Assembly: GCA_949316235.1 (NCBI GenBank)
Contig: OX438760.1
Coordinates: forward strand, 2,234,501 to 2,298,500
Direction: 5' to 3'
Length of the DNA stretch: 64,000 nucleotides
Origin: Oegoconia quadripuncta
Taxonomy: Eukaryota; Arthropoda; Insecta; Lepidoptera; Autostichidae
The notes under the pieces were generated by a model. It did no database searches. It was not told the origin of the DNA and was given only the letters and a program-made list of their open reading frames with translations. The position numbers and the translations under genes were made by a program. Shown in pieces: positions 54,592 to 64,000 of the stretch (positions within the stretch are counted from its first letter, which is position 1; every line of letters begins with the position of its first letter).

Positions 54592-56437
54592 AAATGAAAT
54601 GAAATGAAATGAAAATCATTTATTCATGTAGGCAATACAATATGCACTTATGAACGTCATTTGTTTTTTAAACTACCACTAGCTCGGAACGCGACCACTA
54701 CTGAGAAGAGCTAGCGAGAAACTCAGAGGGTTTGTCTCTTTTCAATAAATCATGTACAATCAAGAAAGGTTACAACAATTTTATATATCGAGTAGAGGAG
54801 CCGTTTAATCCCATGGATTACTTTCATTAATATAGTCTGAAATTTTGTAATATCCCTTTTTACATAATTTTTGTTTTATAATAAGTTTAAATTTATTAAG
54901 CGGAAGATTCCGTATATCCATGGGAACCTTGTTGTAGAAGCGCACACATTGACCTCTGAATGACTTATTAACTTTACTAAGTCTACTAAAAGGTACAGCT
55001 AATTGATTTTTGCTCCTTGTATTGACATTATGTCGGTCACAATGTTTCTCGAATGAATATATATTTCTCTTAACATATACAAGATTTTCATATATATATT
55101 GTGACGAAAATGTTAAAATATTAATTTCTTTAAATATTTGTCTTAATGTATCTCTTGACCTTAATTTATAAATTGCACGAATAGCTCGTTTCTGTAAGAG
55201 AAATATGCTATCTGTATCAGCAGCGTTTCCCCACAGCAAGATACCATATGACATCAAGCTGTGAAAGTAGCTGAAGTAGACTAAGCGCGCTGTTTCAATA
55301 TCACAGATATTGCGAATTTTCTTAACAGCATATGCGGCAGAACTGAGTCTTTTCATTAGTTTTTTAATATGGGGTCCCCACTGTAACCGAGAATCTAAAG
55401 TCATACCAAGGAATACAGTTGTGTCCACAAGTTCCAACTGTTCATGTTTAATTCTTATTTTGGTGGCAACCTGTTCAACATTAGGTAATGAAAATCTAAG
55501 ACATTTCGTTTTGTTCTCATTAAGGAGCAAGTTATTGACTGTGAACCATTCGACTATTTTTGAGACAGCATTATTCACTTCGTCATATGCTAATTGATAT
55601 CTGTCAACTTTAAATATTAAAGAAGTGTCATCAGCAAACAATACGATCTCGTGTCTTTCCTTAGCGAGGTGAGGTAAATCGTTGATATAAACTAAAAATA
55701 GGAATGGTCCCAGTATTGAACCCTGCGGTACGCCCATGCTAACTGCAGATCCTGATGATCTCTCTCCATTGATATCAACCCTCTGAATTCGATCACGTAG
55801 ATATGATTTCATTAGGCTGAGTGCTTGGCCCTGGACGCCATAATGGTGTAGTTTCATAATTAAGATGTCATGGTGGACGCAATCGAAAGCCTTGGACAGA
55901 TCACAAAAGATGCCAAGGGCGTCCTGTGAACCCTCCCAGGCATCAAAAATATGTTGTAACAACTCAATACCGGCATCTGTTGTCGAACGTCCCTTAGTGA
56001 AACCAAATTGTTTGGTTGTAATCAAATTATTCAAATTGAAATGTGAGAGCAATTGATTTAAAATTAAGCTTTCAAATATTTTACTTAAAGTCGGTAAAAT
56101 TGAGATCGGTCGGAAGTTTGTACGAACTTGAGTATCACCAGACTTAAATAACGGAATTACTTTACTATGCTTCATCATATCAGGAAACACACCATTATTA
56201 GTACACTGGTTGAAGATAATAGCTAAATGAGGAGCAATATCCTCTATAATAAAACTAATTATTTTAACTGATAGACCATGAAGATCCGCTGTCCTTTTCA
56301 TATTTAAAGATTTAAATGTCTTAATAATACATAATGGTGTAACGTGATGAAATTTAAATACATCGGTACATTCGGTTACATTTTGTTTTAGTAATAATTC
56401 AGCGAGAGTGGGGGAAGAAGATTTGTATTTAATTTAT
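54592..56437 (-). mobile_element. 5'-truncated LINE (Jockey/CR1-like)
   Basis: The 3' end at 54592 is a (TTTCA)n tail, preceded by a 3' UTR of about 190 bp and the reverse-transcriptase ORF. The 5' side stops at 56437 inside the ORF, so the endonuclease and any ORF1 are missing, as usual for incomplete target-primed reverse transcription. TTAATG flanks the insertion at 54586-54591 and 56438-56443. Confidence 0.9.
54805..56422 (-). CDS. Non-LTR retrotransposon reverse transcriptase (5'-truncated, frame open)
   Basis: RNA-directed DNA polymerase of a Jockey/CR1-type LINE, which copies element RNA at a nicked chromosomal target. The first Met is at 56301 (498 aa), but the frame is open back to about 56422, so the true start is lost. 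Counting from that Met: LFKSGD and FRPISILPTLSKIFES near 51-78, QFGFTKGRSTTDA near 98-110, DLSKAFDCVHH near 134-144 (first catalytic Asp), VPQGSILGP near 191-199, the active site FADD near 222-225, NENKTK in the thumb region, and the C-terminal LPLNKFKLIIKQKL tail. No stops or frameshifts were seen, so insertion is probably recent. The endonuclease domain is absent and no promoter is visible, so autonomous activity is unlikely. Relatives of its tail are at 835-1375 and 49579-49860. Confidence 0.93.
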
Positions 56438-56879
56438 TTAATGTAAACAACATTGGGTTTACGATTCGGAGGTCGCGGGTTCGATCCCCAGCGGGGTACA
56501 TGTTTAAGTACTCAGTTTGGTTGGTGGGAGGGCATTTTAAATGTCCGCCTGGCTTGCTACCACCATCTTATCTAAATCTGCCGCCAATCAGCAATGTTAA
56601 TAGCATTGTTGTGTTCCGGTTGTCAGAGATAAGACAGCCAGTCCCCCAAATGTGTTGGGGTTTCCGGGTCACGCTTCCACCTTCGACTTCATCTTCACTT
56701 AACATCAGGTGTGATTGAGGTCAAGTACCAACTCGGTGTGTATAAAAAAAAACCACCCGGCGGCCCGGCGACGCTGTAAAAAGCCTATACAGCAAATGTT
56801 CCTGATCAAAAAAAAAACTATACAATGAGAATTGTGAAGAAGTTGAACTTGTTTGTTTCTCTTTAAATTTTACATACAT

Positions 56880-57055
56880 ACATAATGTCACCTTTATCCC
56901 AAATGAGGTGGTCAGAGATATCCCAAACAATAGTGTTTGGATGTGTCAAACTTTAAGAGTTTAATTAAATTGAAACCACATCTACGGGTCACCTAAGAAC
57001 TGTTGAGAAATGCACACGTGACAGGGGGAGAGCCCATCGACGTTGAAACGTGCAA
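56880..57055. repeat. Repeat E, longest copy
   Basis: ATGTCACCTTTATCCCAAAT, AGTGTTTGGATGTGTCAAAC and GCACACGTGACAGGGGG; used as reference for the other copies. Confidence 0.55.
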
Positions 57056-57083
57056 ATCTATATAGGTTTTTGGTGGAAAGTCC

Positions 57084-57572
57084 CTTTTTTTTTTTATATG
57101 AGAGGGCGGCAAACGAGCATGCGGGTCACCTGATGGAAAGCAATCACCGCCGCCCATGGACACCCGCAACACCAAAAGGGCCACAGATGCGTTGCCGGCC
57201 TTTGAGGAAGGTGTAGGATCGTTTCTTGAAGGTTCCAATGTCGTACTCGTTCGGGAATACCGCTGCAGCAAGTCCGTTATACAGGGTGGTCGTACGTGGT
57301 AGGAAGTTTCTTGAGAAACGTGCAGTGGTAGACTTCCACTCATCCAGGTGATGTGGATGGAATTTAAATTTTCGGCGAGAAGTGTATCGGTTAAATTGAG
57401 CAGCGGGTATTAGCTCGAATAGTTTTTCAGAATACTCCCCATGAAATATGCCATAGAGAATGCAGAGGGACGCGACATCTCTTCGCAACGCCAGGGGATC
57501 CAGTCGGTCAGTGAGACTCTCTTGGCCGACAATTCGGACTGCGCGACGTTGAACGCGTTTTACGACACCCAC
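57084..57572 (-). pseudogene. LINE ORF2 C-terminus with poly(A) 3' end
   Basis: The 142-aa minus-strand frame starts with [12 protein letters not shown], continues [20 protein letters not shown] and [20 protein letters not shown], and ends near [24 protein letters not shown] sequence followed by FKKR. This is the C-terminal region (the QRRA-R-I block, then the FP-x-x-Y-x-x-x-x-FK block) of an insect LINE reverse transcriptase. The catalytic palm is missing. The T run at 57084-57095 is the poly(A) tail on this strand. Just beyond 57572 another repeat joins, so the left part was replaced or truncated on insertion. Its last 140 bp are shared with 35672-36060. Confidence 0.75.
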
Positions 57573-59460
57573 GGGAAGAGAGGGGTTGGTTCTGATCTAT
57601 TTGAGTGCCGAAACCACACAGCACTCAAGAATTTGGTAATGGCGAGTAGGCTATCTGAACCCGCACACCGCTTTAATAAAGTCACCGACAACTTAGCAAG
57701 AATAAAATCACTCGCTCCATGACACCCTTAAATCCAACCCCAATTGCACACTTTTTAATATTCCCAATACATCCGCAGAATCGCTCCGCATCCGTACATC
57801 CGCACCAAATTTATCACTGGATCAAGCGGTAATGCCCGCGCCAATATTTCATGCGTTCACGTCTCAATAAGCGCCGAAGCCGCTGGAGGCTATATATCAT
57901 CCGAGAGTATGTTGGGTCAGAGGGATGAAAACTGAATGGATGTGGTAGGTATAAGTGCCAAATTTATCTTTATTTTTTCTGTGTATTGAATTAACAACTC
58001 TATGGTGGAAAGGATAGGATGCAAATAACTATTTAAGTATTTAATATTGGACGTTTTACCATTCAAGACGAATTGATCGACACCGTGCACTTTAAAATCG
58101 GTCGAGCTGTTTAAGCTACAGGCGGTAACATAGAAATCTACATGTATACACACACTCGAAAAACATTCAGCTCCATTTTTGGGACTGTTAGGTAAAAATG
58201 ATATTTTAAACTGAAAGAGACTAAATTGTTTCACTTATACCTATAAAAAGAGCAAGGAGGAGACAGTCTTCCGAATGAGCAGTAATTTTAATTTGAAAAT
58301 GACTTATTTATTCTTTATTGCACAGAAAATAATAAAATGCGACAGATACAAAACAGTAAGAAATAATGTAAAGTGAGCTACTTATAATTTCGAATGAAAT
58401 TTCCTTTTAATTTCCAGCTAACAAAAGTATACTGCTTGAGAAAGCCCTCAAAATTATACTGCTGAGAAAGGTCTCAAAATTATACTACTTGAGAAAGGCC
58501 TCAAAATTTCCACTACTTTAACTATCATGTTGGACAGGGTATTCGTAGTTTTTTTGAAAACGACCAATGGCGCAACTGCCCATGATTGATCTAAATTTTG
58601 CGATAACCGCGGAACGAGATAGACAGCATTTACTCCGCCTGAAAACTTACAGATACCGCATCCGAGAAATCCTTATCTTTCACTCATACTTCCGGGGCTC
58701 TTTCGGAAAAAGAAGTTTAAACTTCGATACCCCGAGGAGGAAAATGTTTGGTGTAAGTGTAAAGACTGTCTTAGTTTTTATTAGCATTGTTAGCATTGTT
58801 AAATATATTTGATACGAGCCTAAGAAATGATCTGAAAACAATAGGTAATACTAAGTTATGGAACTTTCCTGCCGGGCGTCCGTGTTTCACGAACCTTACA
58901 ATCTCGGGTTTTTGAATTCTATGATGATAACATTTACTGGAATCGCGTGCATCATCTTTGGCTACATCATCTTTTTCCACCACGTGAGATTGTAGACAAA
59001 CTCTCGTTCAAATAACATTTCTTTTTGATTCATAAGTTTAGAGTCAAAGAAAAATAGGGAAAAGTGGATTTTATATTTACGAAATTAATATTTAGTGATT
59101 TTTTATTTATTCGTTCATACAATTTTGCTATTCAAATCGACATAAAAGCAAAATGTTCGCCATATGCATAGACTTAGCATGCTGTTTGCTCGTAGAGCCT
59201 CGTAGCACACCAACCGTCTAACGTAGCATTAGCTCTACAAGTCTACACGGCTACAATAATCTCCGCGTTTCTCCAAATTCAAAGGTATTGCCAATACTCG
59301 TATAGTACCTACCTACTCCTTTTATGATATTTTTAAAAGTGGATAATATTAGCAAATCTGCATATAAAGTGCTGTCTAACAAGTTAAATACTGAATAGAG
59401 AACATCTTCTTATGTCTTAATGAGTCCGCCTTTAAATATGAGCTATTGTTTGTACGCTGT
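57573..59460. other. No recognised gene; one LINE tail inside
   Basis: 58310-58395 (ATTCTTTATTGCACAGAAAA) looks like a minus-strand LINE end. 58430-58515 contains three copies of CTTGAGAAAG-CCTCAAAATT-type sequence, a small tandem repeat. Nothing else is recognised. Confidence 0.4.
58432..58518 (+). repeat. Three-unit tandem repeat, about 32 bp each
   Basis: TGCTTGAGAAAGCCCTCAAA, TGCTGAGAAAGGTCTCAAAA and TACTTGAGAAAGGCCTCAAA are successive variants, each containing a short inverted repeat (TGAGAAAG / CTCA). Confidence 0.65.
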
Positions 59461-59612
59461 TATCCAAACTAATATTATAATTGTGAAAGTTTGTGGCTGG
59501 ACGGATTTGAATGAAATTTGGTGGATAGACAGATTAAGACCTGGATTAACACATAGGCAAATTTTTTTGCTGAAATCTTCCACGCGGACGAAGTCGCGGG
59601 CGGACTTCTCGA
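59461..59612 (+). mobile_element. Degraded small Helitron
   Basis: CTAATATTATAATTGTGAAA start and the CGCGGACGAAGTCGCGGGCG hairpin near the end. The CTAG terminus is mutated (ACTTCTCG). Confidence 0.6.
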
Positions 59613-59957
59613 CAAAACATCGATTAATTTTTAAATTCAGTCTTTAATTTCTTATTTCATACGCTTTGGAGAAGTTAGTGAAACTGGTTTGAAACAATAA
59701 ATGATATTGCGATATTTATGACAAAGACTGATAGAGCCTTACTCCTTTGCCTTACGCCACGAAAGTATTAACACAACGATAAAACAACGTCAAGCGTGCG
59801 AGTGTTAAATTTGTCACAGTTGAAGCGAGTCGATCGAACGAGATCTGTCGCCAATGTCTCCGGGGCAAAGAAACATTGGGGATTAATCTATATATAAATA
59901 ATAGATATTTTCAACCCCCTGTGGTTGTAAAAAGTGGGGAGGTCTAATAATTAGGAT
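59613..59957. other. No recognised feature
   Basis: Unmatched, no supported gene. Confidence 0.4.
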
Positions 59958-60277
59958 CTTTTTTATACACAACGTGTTAGCACTTGACCTCAATCACACC
60001 TGATGTTAAGTGAAGATGAGGGAGGTGGTAGTGTACTGACCCGGAAACCCCATCTTATTTGGGGGACTGACTATCTTATCTCTGACAACCGGAACACAAC
60101 AATGATATTAACATTGCTGTTTGGCGGCAGATTTAGATAAGATGGTGGGAGCTAGCGGACATTTAATATGCCCTACCACCAACCAAACCGAGCACTAAAT
60201 ATGGACTCCGCTGGCGATTGAACCCGCGACCCCCGAATCGTAAACCCAATGTTGTTTACATTGAGCCACGGAGGCGG
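59958..60277 (-). repeat. SINE A, near full length
   Basis: ATACACAACGTGTTAGCACT at the left, box B GGCGATTGAACCC and GAGCCACGGAGGCGG at the right; two small deletions. Confidence 0.85.
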
Positions 60278-60469
60278 ATGAGGAGGAGGTTTTGTTTAAT
60301 CTTATATTGAGAGACTTAGAAGTAGACCAAGTTATCTACATAATTTGGCATACCTGCCACCATATCAGCTACCTAAATATAATAATGTATTTGGCATGTT
60401 CTTCTTCTTTTCCAGTCGGGGCAAGATTCAAATTTTATTGGACCTAAGCTCGCCACCCTATGTACCAGT
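60278..60469. other. No recognised feature
   Basis: Short unmatched gap. Confidence 0.4.
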
Positions 60470-60877
60470 ATTCAATAGTGCCCCAAAGACTCCAGAGTCG
60501 TAATGACTTTTTAAAGCACATTGCTCCCATACAAGGTGCGACTTCGGATGCTCGCTGCAGCCTGTGGCGGCAGAGATACTCTCTTGCGTTGTTCCTCTAG
60601 CTCGAGGAGTCTCTTCCTCCTGGACACGATTTGCCATGGCCGACATGGAAATCCTTAAATCGGCTTCGGATTCAGGTCGGCCGCAGCAAAGATAATATGT
60701 GCAGGTGGGGCTCGATAGCGGGAGTGATCGATGCGAGTGCGGAGTCTCCACGCAGACAATGGATCACCTATTGTCTTGCTCCGCGTGTCCTGACAGCTGC
60801 ACCTTTGACGACCTCCTTAACGCCACAGAGAGTGCTGTTAGAGTGCCTAAGTTTTGGTATATGGCATGAGAATATGG
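60470..60877 (+). pseudogene. LINE ORF2 C-terminal remnant with CxC-HLLxC motif
   Basis: Across two frames the plus strand gives WPTWKSLNRLRIQVGRSKDN, then RCECGVSTQTMDHLLSCSAC and FDDLLNATESAVRVPKFW. The C-x-C-(x)n-QTM-x-HLL-x-C-x-x-C zinc-knuckle-like end followed by a D-L-x-x-A-T helix is the characteristic C-terminus of a group of insect LINE ORF2 proteins. A frameshift near 60690 breaks it, and no reverse-transcriptase core remains. Confidence 0.65.
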
Positions 60878-61128
60878 GACATGTTACCAGATATTTATAG
60901 TATTCCGGGAGAGCTATAGTCACATAACATAAAACAAGGTAAAAATTCATTGAAGAAGTACTTAATAAATGGATATAAATGTAGGAAGTGCCTATTCAAT
61001 AAATTTTATTTCGATAGAGAGACACTTGTCTATTTGCTTTCGTACATTCTTTTATGTATTCTCAGATATTTAAGTTACATCCTTTTGTAATAAGTAATAA
61101 CGCGGCGGGTTAGTGACCTCATTAGAAC
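60878..61128 (+). mobile_element. LINE 3' end, family F
   Basis: AGATATTTATAGTATTCCGG, AAGAAGTACTTAATAAATGG and the end GGGTTAGTGACCTCATTAGA match, inverted, 22489-22795 and 45334-45706. Confidence 0.65.
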
Positions 61129-61296
61129 ATGCCTAATTTAATTAGATAATTAGGGTAAATATCCGGTGCAGCGGGGCAACGCGGCTAGCGGGATGGGGAC
61201 AATGCCGCAGGTAGCAGAGCTCGTGGCGATACACTTTTTATCTTAAAATAATAATAAAATTTTAAAATAATAATGAAATAAAATTTAATATATATA

Positions 61297-61724
61297 CAAT
61301 GTGTCCCGGAGAGAAGTGACCAGCGGGCGTAGTTTGAAAATTTATACAAAATTATCGATAAATCATTTAAATTTAGAGACCTAACTGCTTTTGTTTTTTA
61401 AAAATTGTTAATCCTTTTTTTTTAATAGACATGTCTGACCTTCTGCACTATTTTAGTCATAATTTCTTTGTTTTTACGTCTTTCCCAATTCTTTTGTTTT
61501 TAATTCAGTGCTGTTATTATTATTCATCAAATTAAGTTATGAAAATTATCCCAAAACAAATAAATAATTTATTAAAAAAGAAATAAACTTAAAATTCGAC
61601 CAACAAAACTGTATTTTTTTAAGTTTAAAATTAAAAAAACGAAAAATGTCCCTATAACATCATGTTTTTTTTTAATTATTATGATACTACATGATATTCT
61701 CTAAAATATCCTAGAACAATGTTT
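61297..61724 (+). repeat. Left terminal inverted repeat, 428 bp
   Basis: Begins CAATGTGTCCCGGAGAGAAG and ends around ATCCTAGAACAATGTTT. Unusually long for the superfamily. Confidence 0.9.
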
Positions 61725-61976
61725 CTATCAATTTCAAACGTGTGCCAAAGTACAATGTGTTGAATTGTGACCTTCAAATAAGGATAGAGCAGGTAAAAAA
61801 TTACTAGCTGTTATCGTATAGCTCCTGTCCCCCGCCACCTTTCTCAGACCGGCTCCAATTTGCTTATTATTAGTTAGTCGATCGTTCCTTGTGTCCGTGA
61901 CGCTACGTCTTTGAATTCAATTGGTGCGCTTCCGAGTTTCGAGGACTACTGTTTAAATTTGTGACTTTGTTTTAAA

Positions 61977-63059
61977 ATGTCTAGACTTGCAAATTTACAA
62001 CCTTCTCATGTGGCTGATATGCATTTTGTGTATGGTTTTTGTGACGGGAACGCACGAGCTGCCGTTGCGGAGTACAGAAGACGATATCCCAACCGGGTCG
62101 TACTTGGATATCGCTCGTTTATCGCAGTACATCGCCAAATGAGTGAAATGGGTTTACGTCGCAGACGAAATGAACCCGTACAACCTGCTCCTGCTGTTCG
62201 TATGGACATCGACGAGCAGGTGTTACGTTTAGTAACAGCTGATCCAACGATAAGCATTCGCAGAATTGCTATCAGGCTGGGGATAACAAGAATGCGCGTC
62301 TGGCGCGTATTGAAGAAAGAGGGACTTCACCCCTACCATTATCGACGCGCTCAAAACTTAAGAGATGGTGACAGTATACCGAGGTTGGTATTTTGTACAT
62401 GGATATTACGTCAACACAGGCTTAATCCTGACTTTATAAAGCGCGTTTTATGGACCGACGAGGCTACTTTCACCAGGGCCGGAATAACCAACCACCGAAA
62501 TTTGCACATATGGGCCGCTGAAAATCCATATGCAGTGAGGGAGACCTCGTTTCAATACGAGTTTTCTGTAAACATGTGGGCTGGAATTATTGATGATTTA
62601 ATTATTGGCCCATTTGAATTGCCAAGAAGACTTACGCAAGAGGTCATGCTGAATTTTTTACGCAATGATCTCCCACAATTATTAGAGGACGTCCCTTTGC
62701 TGACGAGACGTCACATGTACTTTCAATTAGATGGAGCTTCGGCACATTATGCACAATCGGTACGTGAATTCATCAATGAAAATTATCCAAGATGGATTGG
62801 CAGAGGCGGTCCAGTAGCATGGCCCCCGAGGTCACCAGACTTGACGCCTCTTGATTATTATTTCTGGGGCTACATGAAGCAAAAAGTTTATGCTGTGCCA
62901 ATAATTTCAAGAGACCAGCTGAAACAGAGAATCGATGCTGCTGCCGCAGAAATAGCGCAGAATCATGCAGAAATAAGGCGAACTACACTAAGGATGTCAT
63001 TTAGGGCCCTGGCCTGCATAACCGCTGACGGCGGTCATTTTGAAAACATAATTAATTAA
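61977..63059 (+). CDS. Transposase, Tc1/mariner (IS630) superfamily
   Basis: This 360-aa protein is predicted to bind the terminal repeats and cut and paste the element into TA sites in the nucleus. Residues 10-63 (HVADMHFVYGFCDGNARAAV, then YRSFIAVHRQMSEMGLRRRR) form a first helix-turn-helix domain resembling the DUF4817 type. Residues 80-125 (ISIRRIAIRLGITRMRVWRV) form a second. The DDE/D catalytic core follows: D161 in VLWTDEATF, D252 in FQLDGASAHY, and D293 in PDLTPLDYYFWGY. There are 40 residues between the second and third Asp, longer than the 34 of classical mariner. The ATG has AAA before it, the first ATG of the frame. An AATAAA signal lies at 63076-63081 after the stop. No stop or frameshift interrupts it, so it may be functional. 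The family name within the superfamily is unsettled. Confidence 0.93.
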   Translation: MSRLANLQPSHVADMHFVYGFCDGNARAAVAEYRRRYPNRVVLGYRSFIAVHRQMSEMGLRRRRNEPVQPAPAVRMDIDEQVLRLVTADPTISIRRIAIRLGITRMRVWRVLKKEGLHPYHYRRAQNLRDGDSIPRLVFCTWILRQHRLNPDFIKRVLWTDEATFTRAGITNHRNLHIWAAENPYAVRETSFQYEFSVNMWAGIIDDLIIGPFELPRRLTQEVMLNFLRNDLPQLLEDVPLLTRRHMYFQLDGASAHYAQSVREFINENYPRWIGRGGPVAWPPRSPDLTPLDYYFWGYMKQKVYAVPIISRDQLKQRIDAAAAEIAQNHAEIRRTTLRMSFRALACITADGGHFENIIN

Positions 63060-63293
63060 TTACCTGATTTTTCTTAATAAACAACCATTTTAACAAATTA
63101 AGTATCTTTTATTTATTCTTAAACTATCATGTTAAAATCAAAATGATTCATTGTAATAACAAAACACTTAAATGTGCAAATAAACTGCTTAAAACATTAC
63201 TTTCATTTTTTTAAACTTATCTCTATCTAGTTACTGGAGCATAAAAGGTCAATTTCAATGTCTCGTACGTTCACATTTATTTGAAATAACTAA

Positions 63294-63721
63294 AAACATT
63301 GTTCGAGGATATTTTAGAGAATATCATGTAGTATCATAATAATTTAAAAAAAACATGATGTTATAGGGACATTTTTCGTTTTTTTATTTTTAAACTTAAA
63401 GAAATACAGTTTTGTTGGTCGAATTTTAAGTTTATTTCTTTTTTAATAAATTATTTATTTGTTTTGGGATAATTTTCATAACTTAATTTGATGAATAATA
63501 ATAACAGCACTGAATTAAAAAAAAAAGAATTGGGAAAGACGTAAAAACAAAGAAATTATGACTAAAATAGTGCAGAAGGTCAGACATGTCTATTAAAAAA
63601 AAAGGATTAACAATTTTTAAAAAATAAAAGCAGTTAGGTCTCTAAATTTAAATGATTTATCGATAATTTTGTATAAATTTTCAAACTACGCCCGCTGGTC
63701 ACTTCTCTCCGGGACACATTG
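63294..63721 (-). repeat. Right terminal inverted repeat, 428 bp
   Basis: Reverse complement of 61297-61724 with about six changes, for example ATCCTCGAAC against ATCCTAGAAC. Confidence 0.9.
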
Positions 63722-64000
63722 TATATATCTCTTAAGTATTATATTTTTTTAACTTAGTAATGTTTTATACTATTTTAAAATATCCGAAGTATTTATTATT
63801 TATTGCGTCGCGTCCCGACAACAGCCAGCGAGGCGTCGGCCATTTTTTATGCGCCTAACGTGATGGTATATTTTAAAGTTCCTTAATTCTGGGGCATTTC
63901 CCCCAATAAGCGGTTTCCATGTTTTCTTTTGACTTTCAACAATACGTTAGCCACGCTTGAGGTCCCTAAAAGCCGAATTTTAATAAGAAAAAGAAATTCG
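63722..64000. other. No recognised feature
   Basis: Flanking DNA of the transposon, no gene seen. Confidence 0.4.

Larger units (their letters stand above)
54571..56755 (+). repeat. SINE A split by a LINE insertion
   Basis: The head piece is 54571-54591 and the rest, from TTAATGTAAACAACATTGGG to the A run, is 56438-56755. The 6-bp TTAATG occurs on both sides of the inserted LINE. Rejoined at the duplication, it is a full SINE A. Confidence 0.9.
61297..63721 (+). mobile_element. Complete Tc1/mariner-superfamily transposon, 2425 bp
   Basis: Terminal inverted repeats of 428 bp (61297-61724 and 63294-63721) enclose one transposase ORF. The ends start CAATGTGTCCCGGAG and are flanked by TA on both sides (61295-61296 and 63722-63723), as expected from TA target duplication. 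I counted about six differences between the repeats, so the copy looks young. Confidence 0.93.

Noticed and set aside
55310..55597. Plus-strand frame of 95 aa (and 55865-56056)
   Set aside because: Antisense shadow of the LINE reverse transcriptase.
57441..57722. 93-aa plus-strand frame
   Set aside because: Overlaps the LINE C-terminus on the other strand; no motif of its own.
62006..62257. Minus-strand 83-aa frame
   Set aside because: Antisense shadow of the transposase ORF.

Overview
The window looks like transposon-dense nuclear DNA from a lepidopteran insect (moth or butterfly). It is AT-rich. The repeat repertoire fits Lepidoptera: Helitrons whose 3' ends carry the GCCCGCGACTTCGTCCGCG-type hairpin followed by CTAG, several tRNA-headed SINE families, many 3' ends of Jockey/CR1- and RTE-like LINEs, and hAT and mariner MITEs. 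Order is inferred from remembered repeat families and was not checked by a database search. I found no convincing host gene. Every long open frame I can identify belongs to a mobile element or its remnant, so the window is probably intergenic or deep in an intron.

Layout. 0-10 kb: a tRNA-headed SINE (D), a LINE tail, a 231-bp Helitron, a SINE nested inside another SINE, a composite LINE-like/SINE block (4378-5216) that recurs at 32730-33583, a 425-bp TIR MITE, and an unclassified 600-bp repeat carrying a 33-bp foldback insertion with an 8-bp target duplication. 10-20 kb: SINE copies, a hAT MITE with a perfect target duplication (12082-12394) and a 5S-rRNA-like remnant. 20-27 kb: a broken OTU-protease reading frame on the minus strand (21032-21742), more SINEs, the second copy of the 600-bp repeat, a perfect 22-bp-stem hairpin and a long GT microsatellite. 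28-30.5 kb: a 2.57-kb Helitron on the minus strand containing the C-terminus of a Pif1-type helicase and two tandem arrays. 30-50 kb: SINEs, LINE tails, a degraded LINE endonuclease start, a degraded RTE reverse-transcriptase tail, a 380-bp TIR element and foldback elements. 51-57 kb: a duplicated 314-bp unit, and a 5'-truncated LINE with a 498-aa intact reverse-transcriptase frame inserted into a SINE with a 6-bp target duplication. 61.3-63.7 kb: an apparently complete Tc1/mariner-superfamily transposon with an uninterrupted 360-aa transposase and 428-bp terminal inverted repeats that are about 98-99% identical.

How the parts relate. The most abundant family, SINE A (about 320 bp, with tRNA-like box A and box B at one end and a poly(A) end at the other), has 19 recognisable copies or fragments, mostly on the minus strand. 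Other elements have inserted into SINEs, and SINEs into LINE tails, so relative insertion ages can be read from the nesting. The transposon at 61.3 kb is the only element here with both an intact frame and intact ends. Counts and identities were made by eye; all family names would need a library search.
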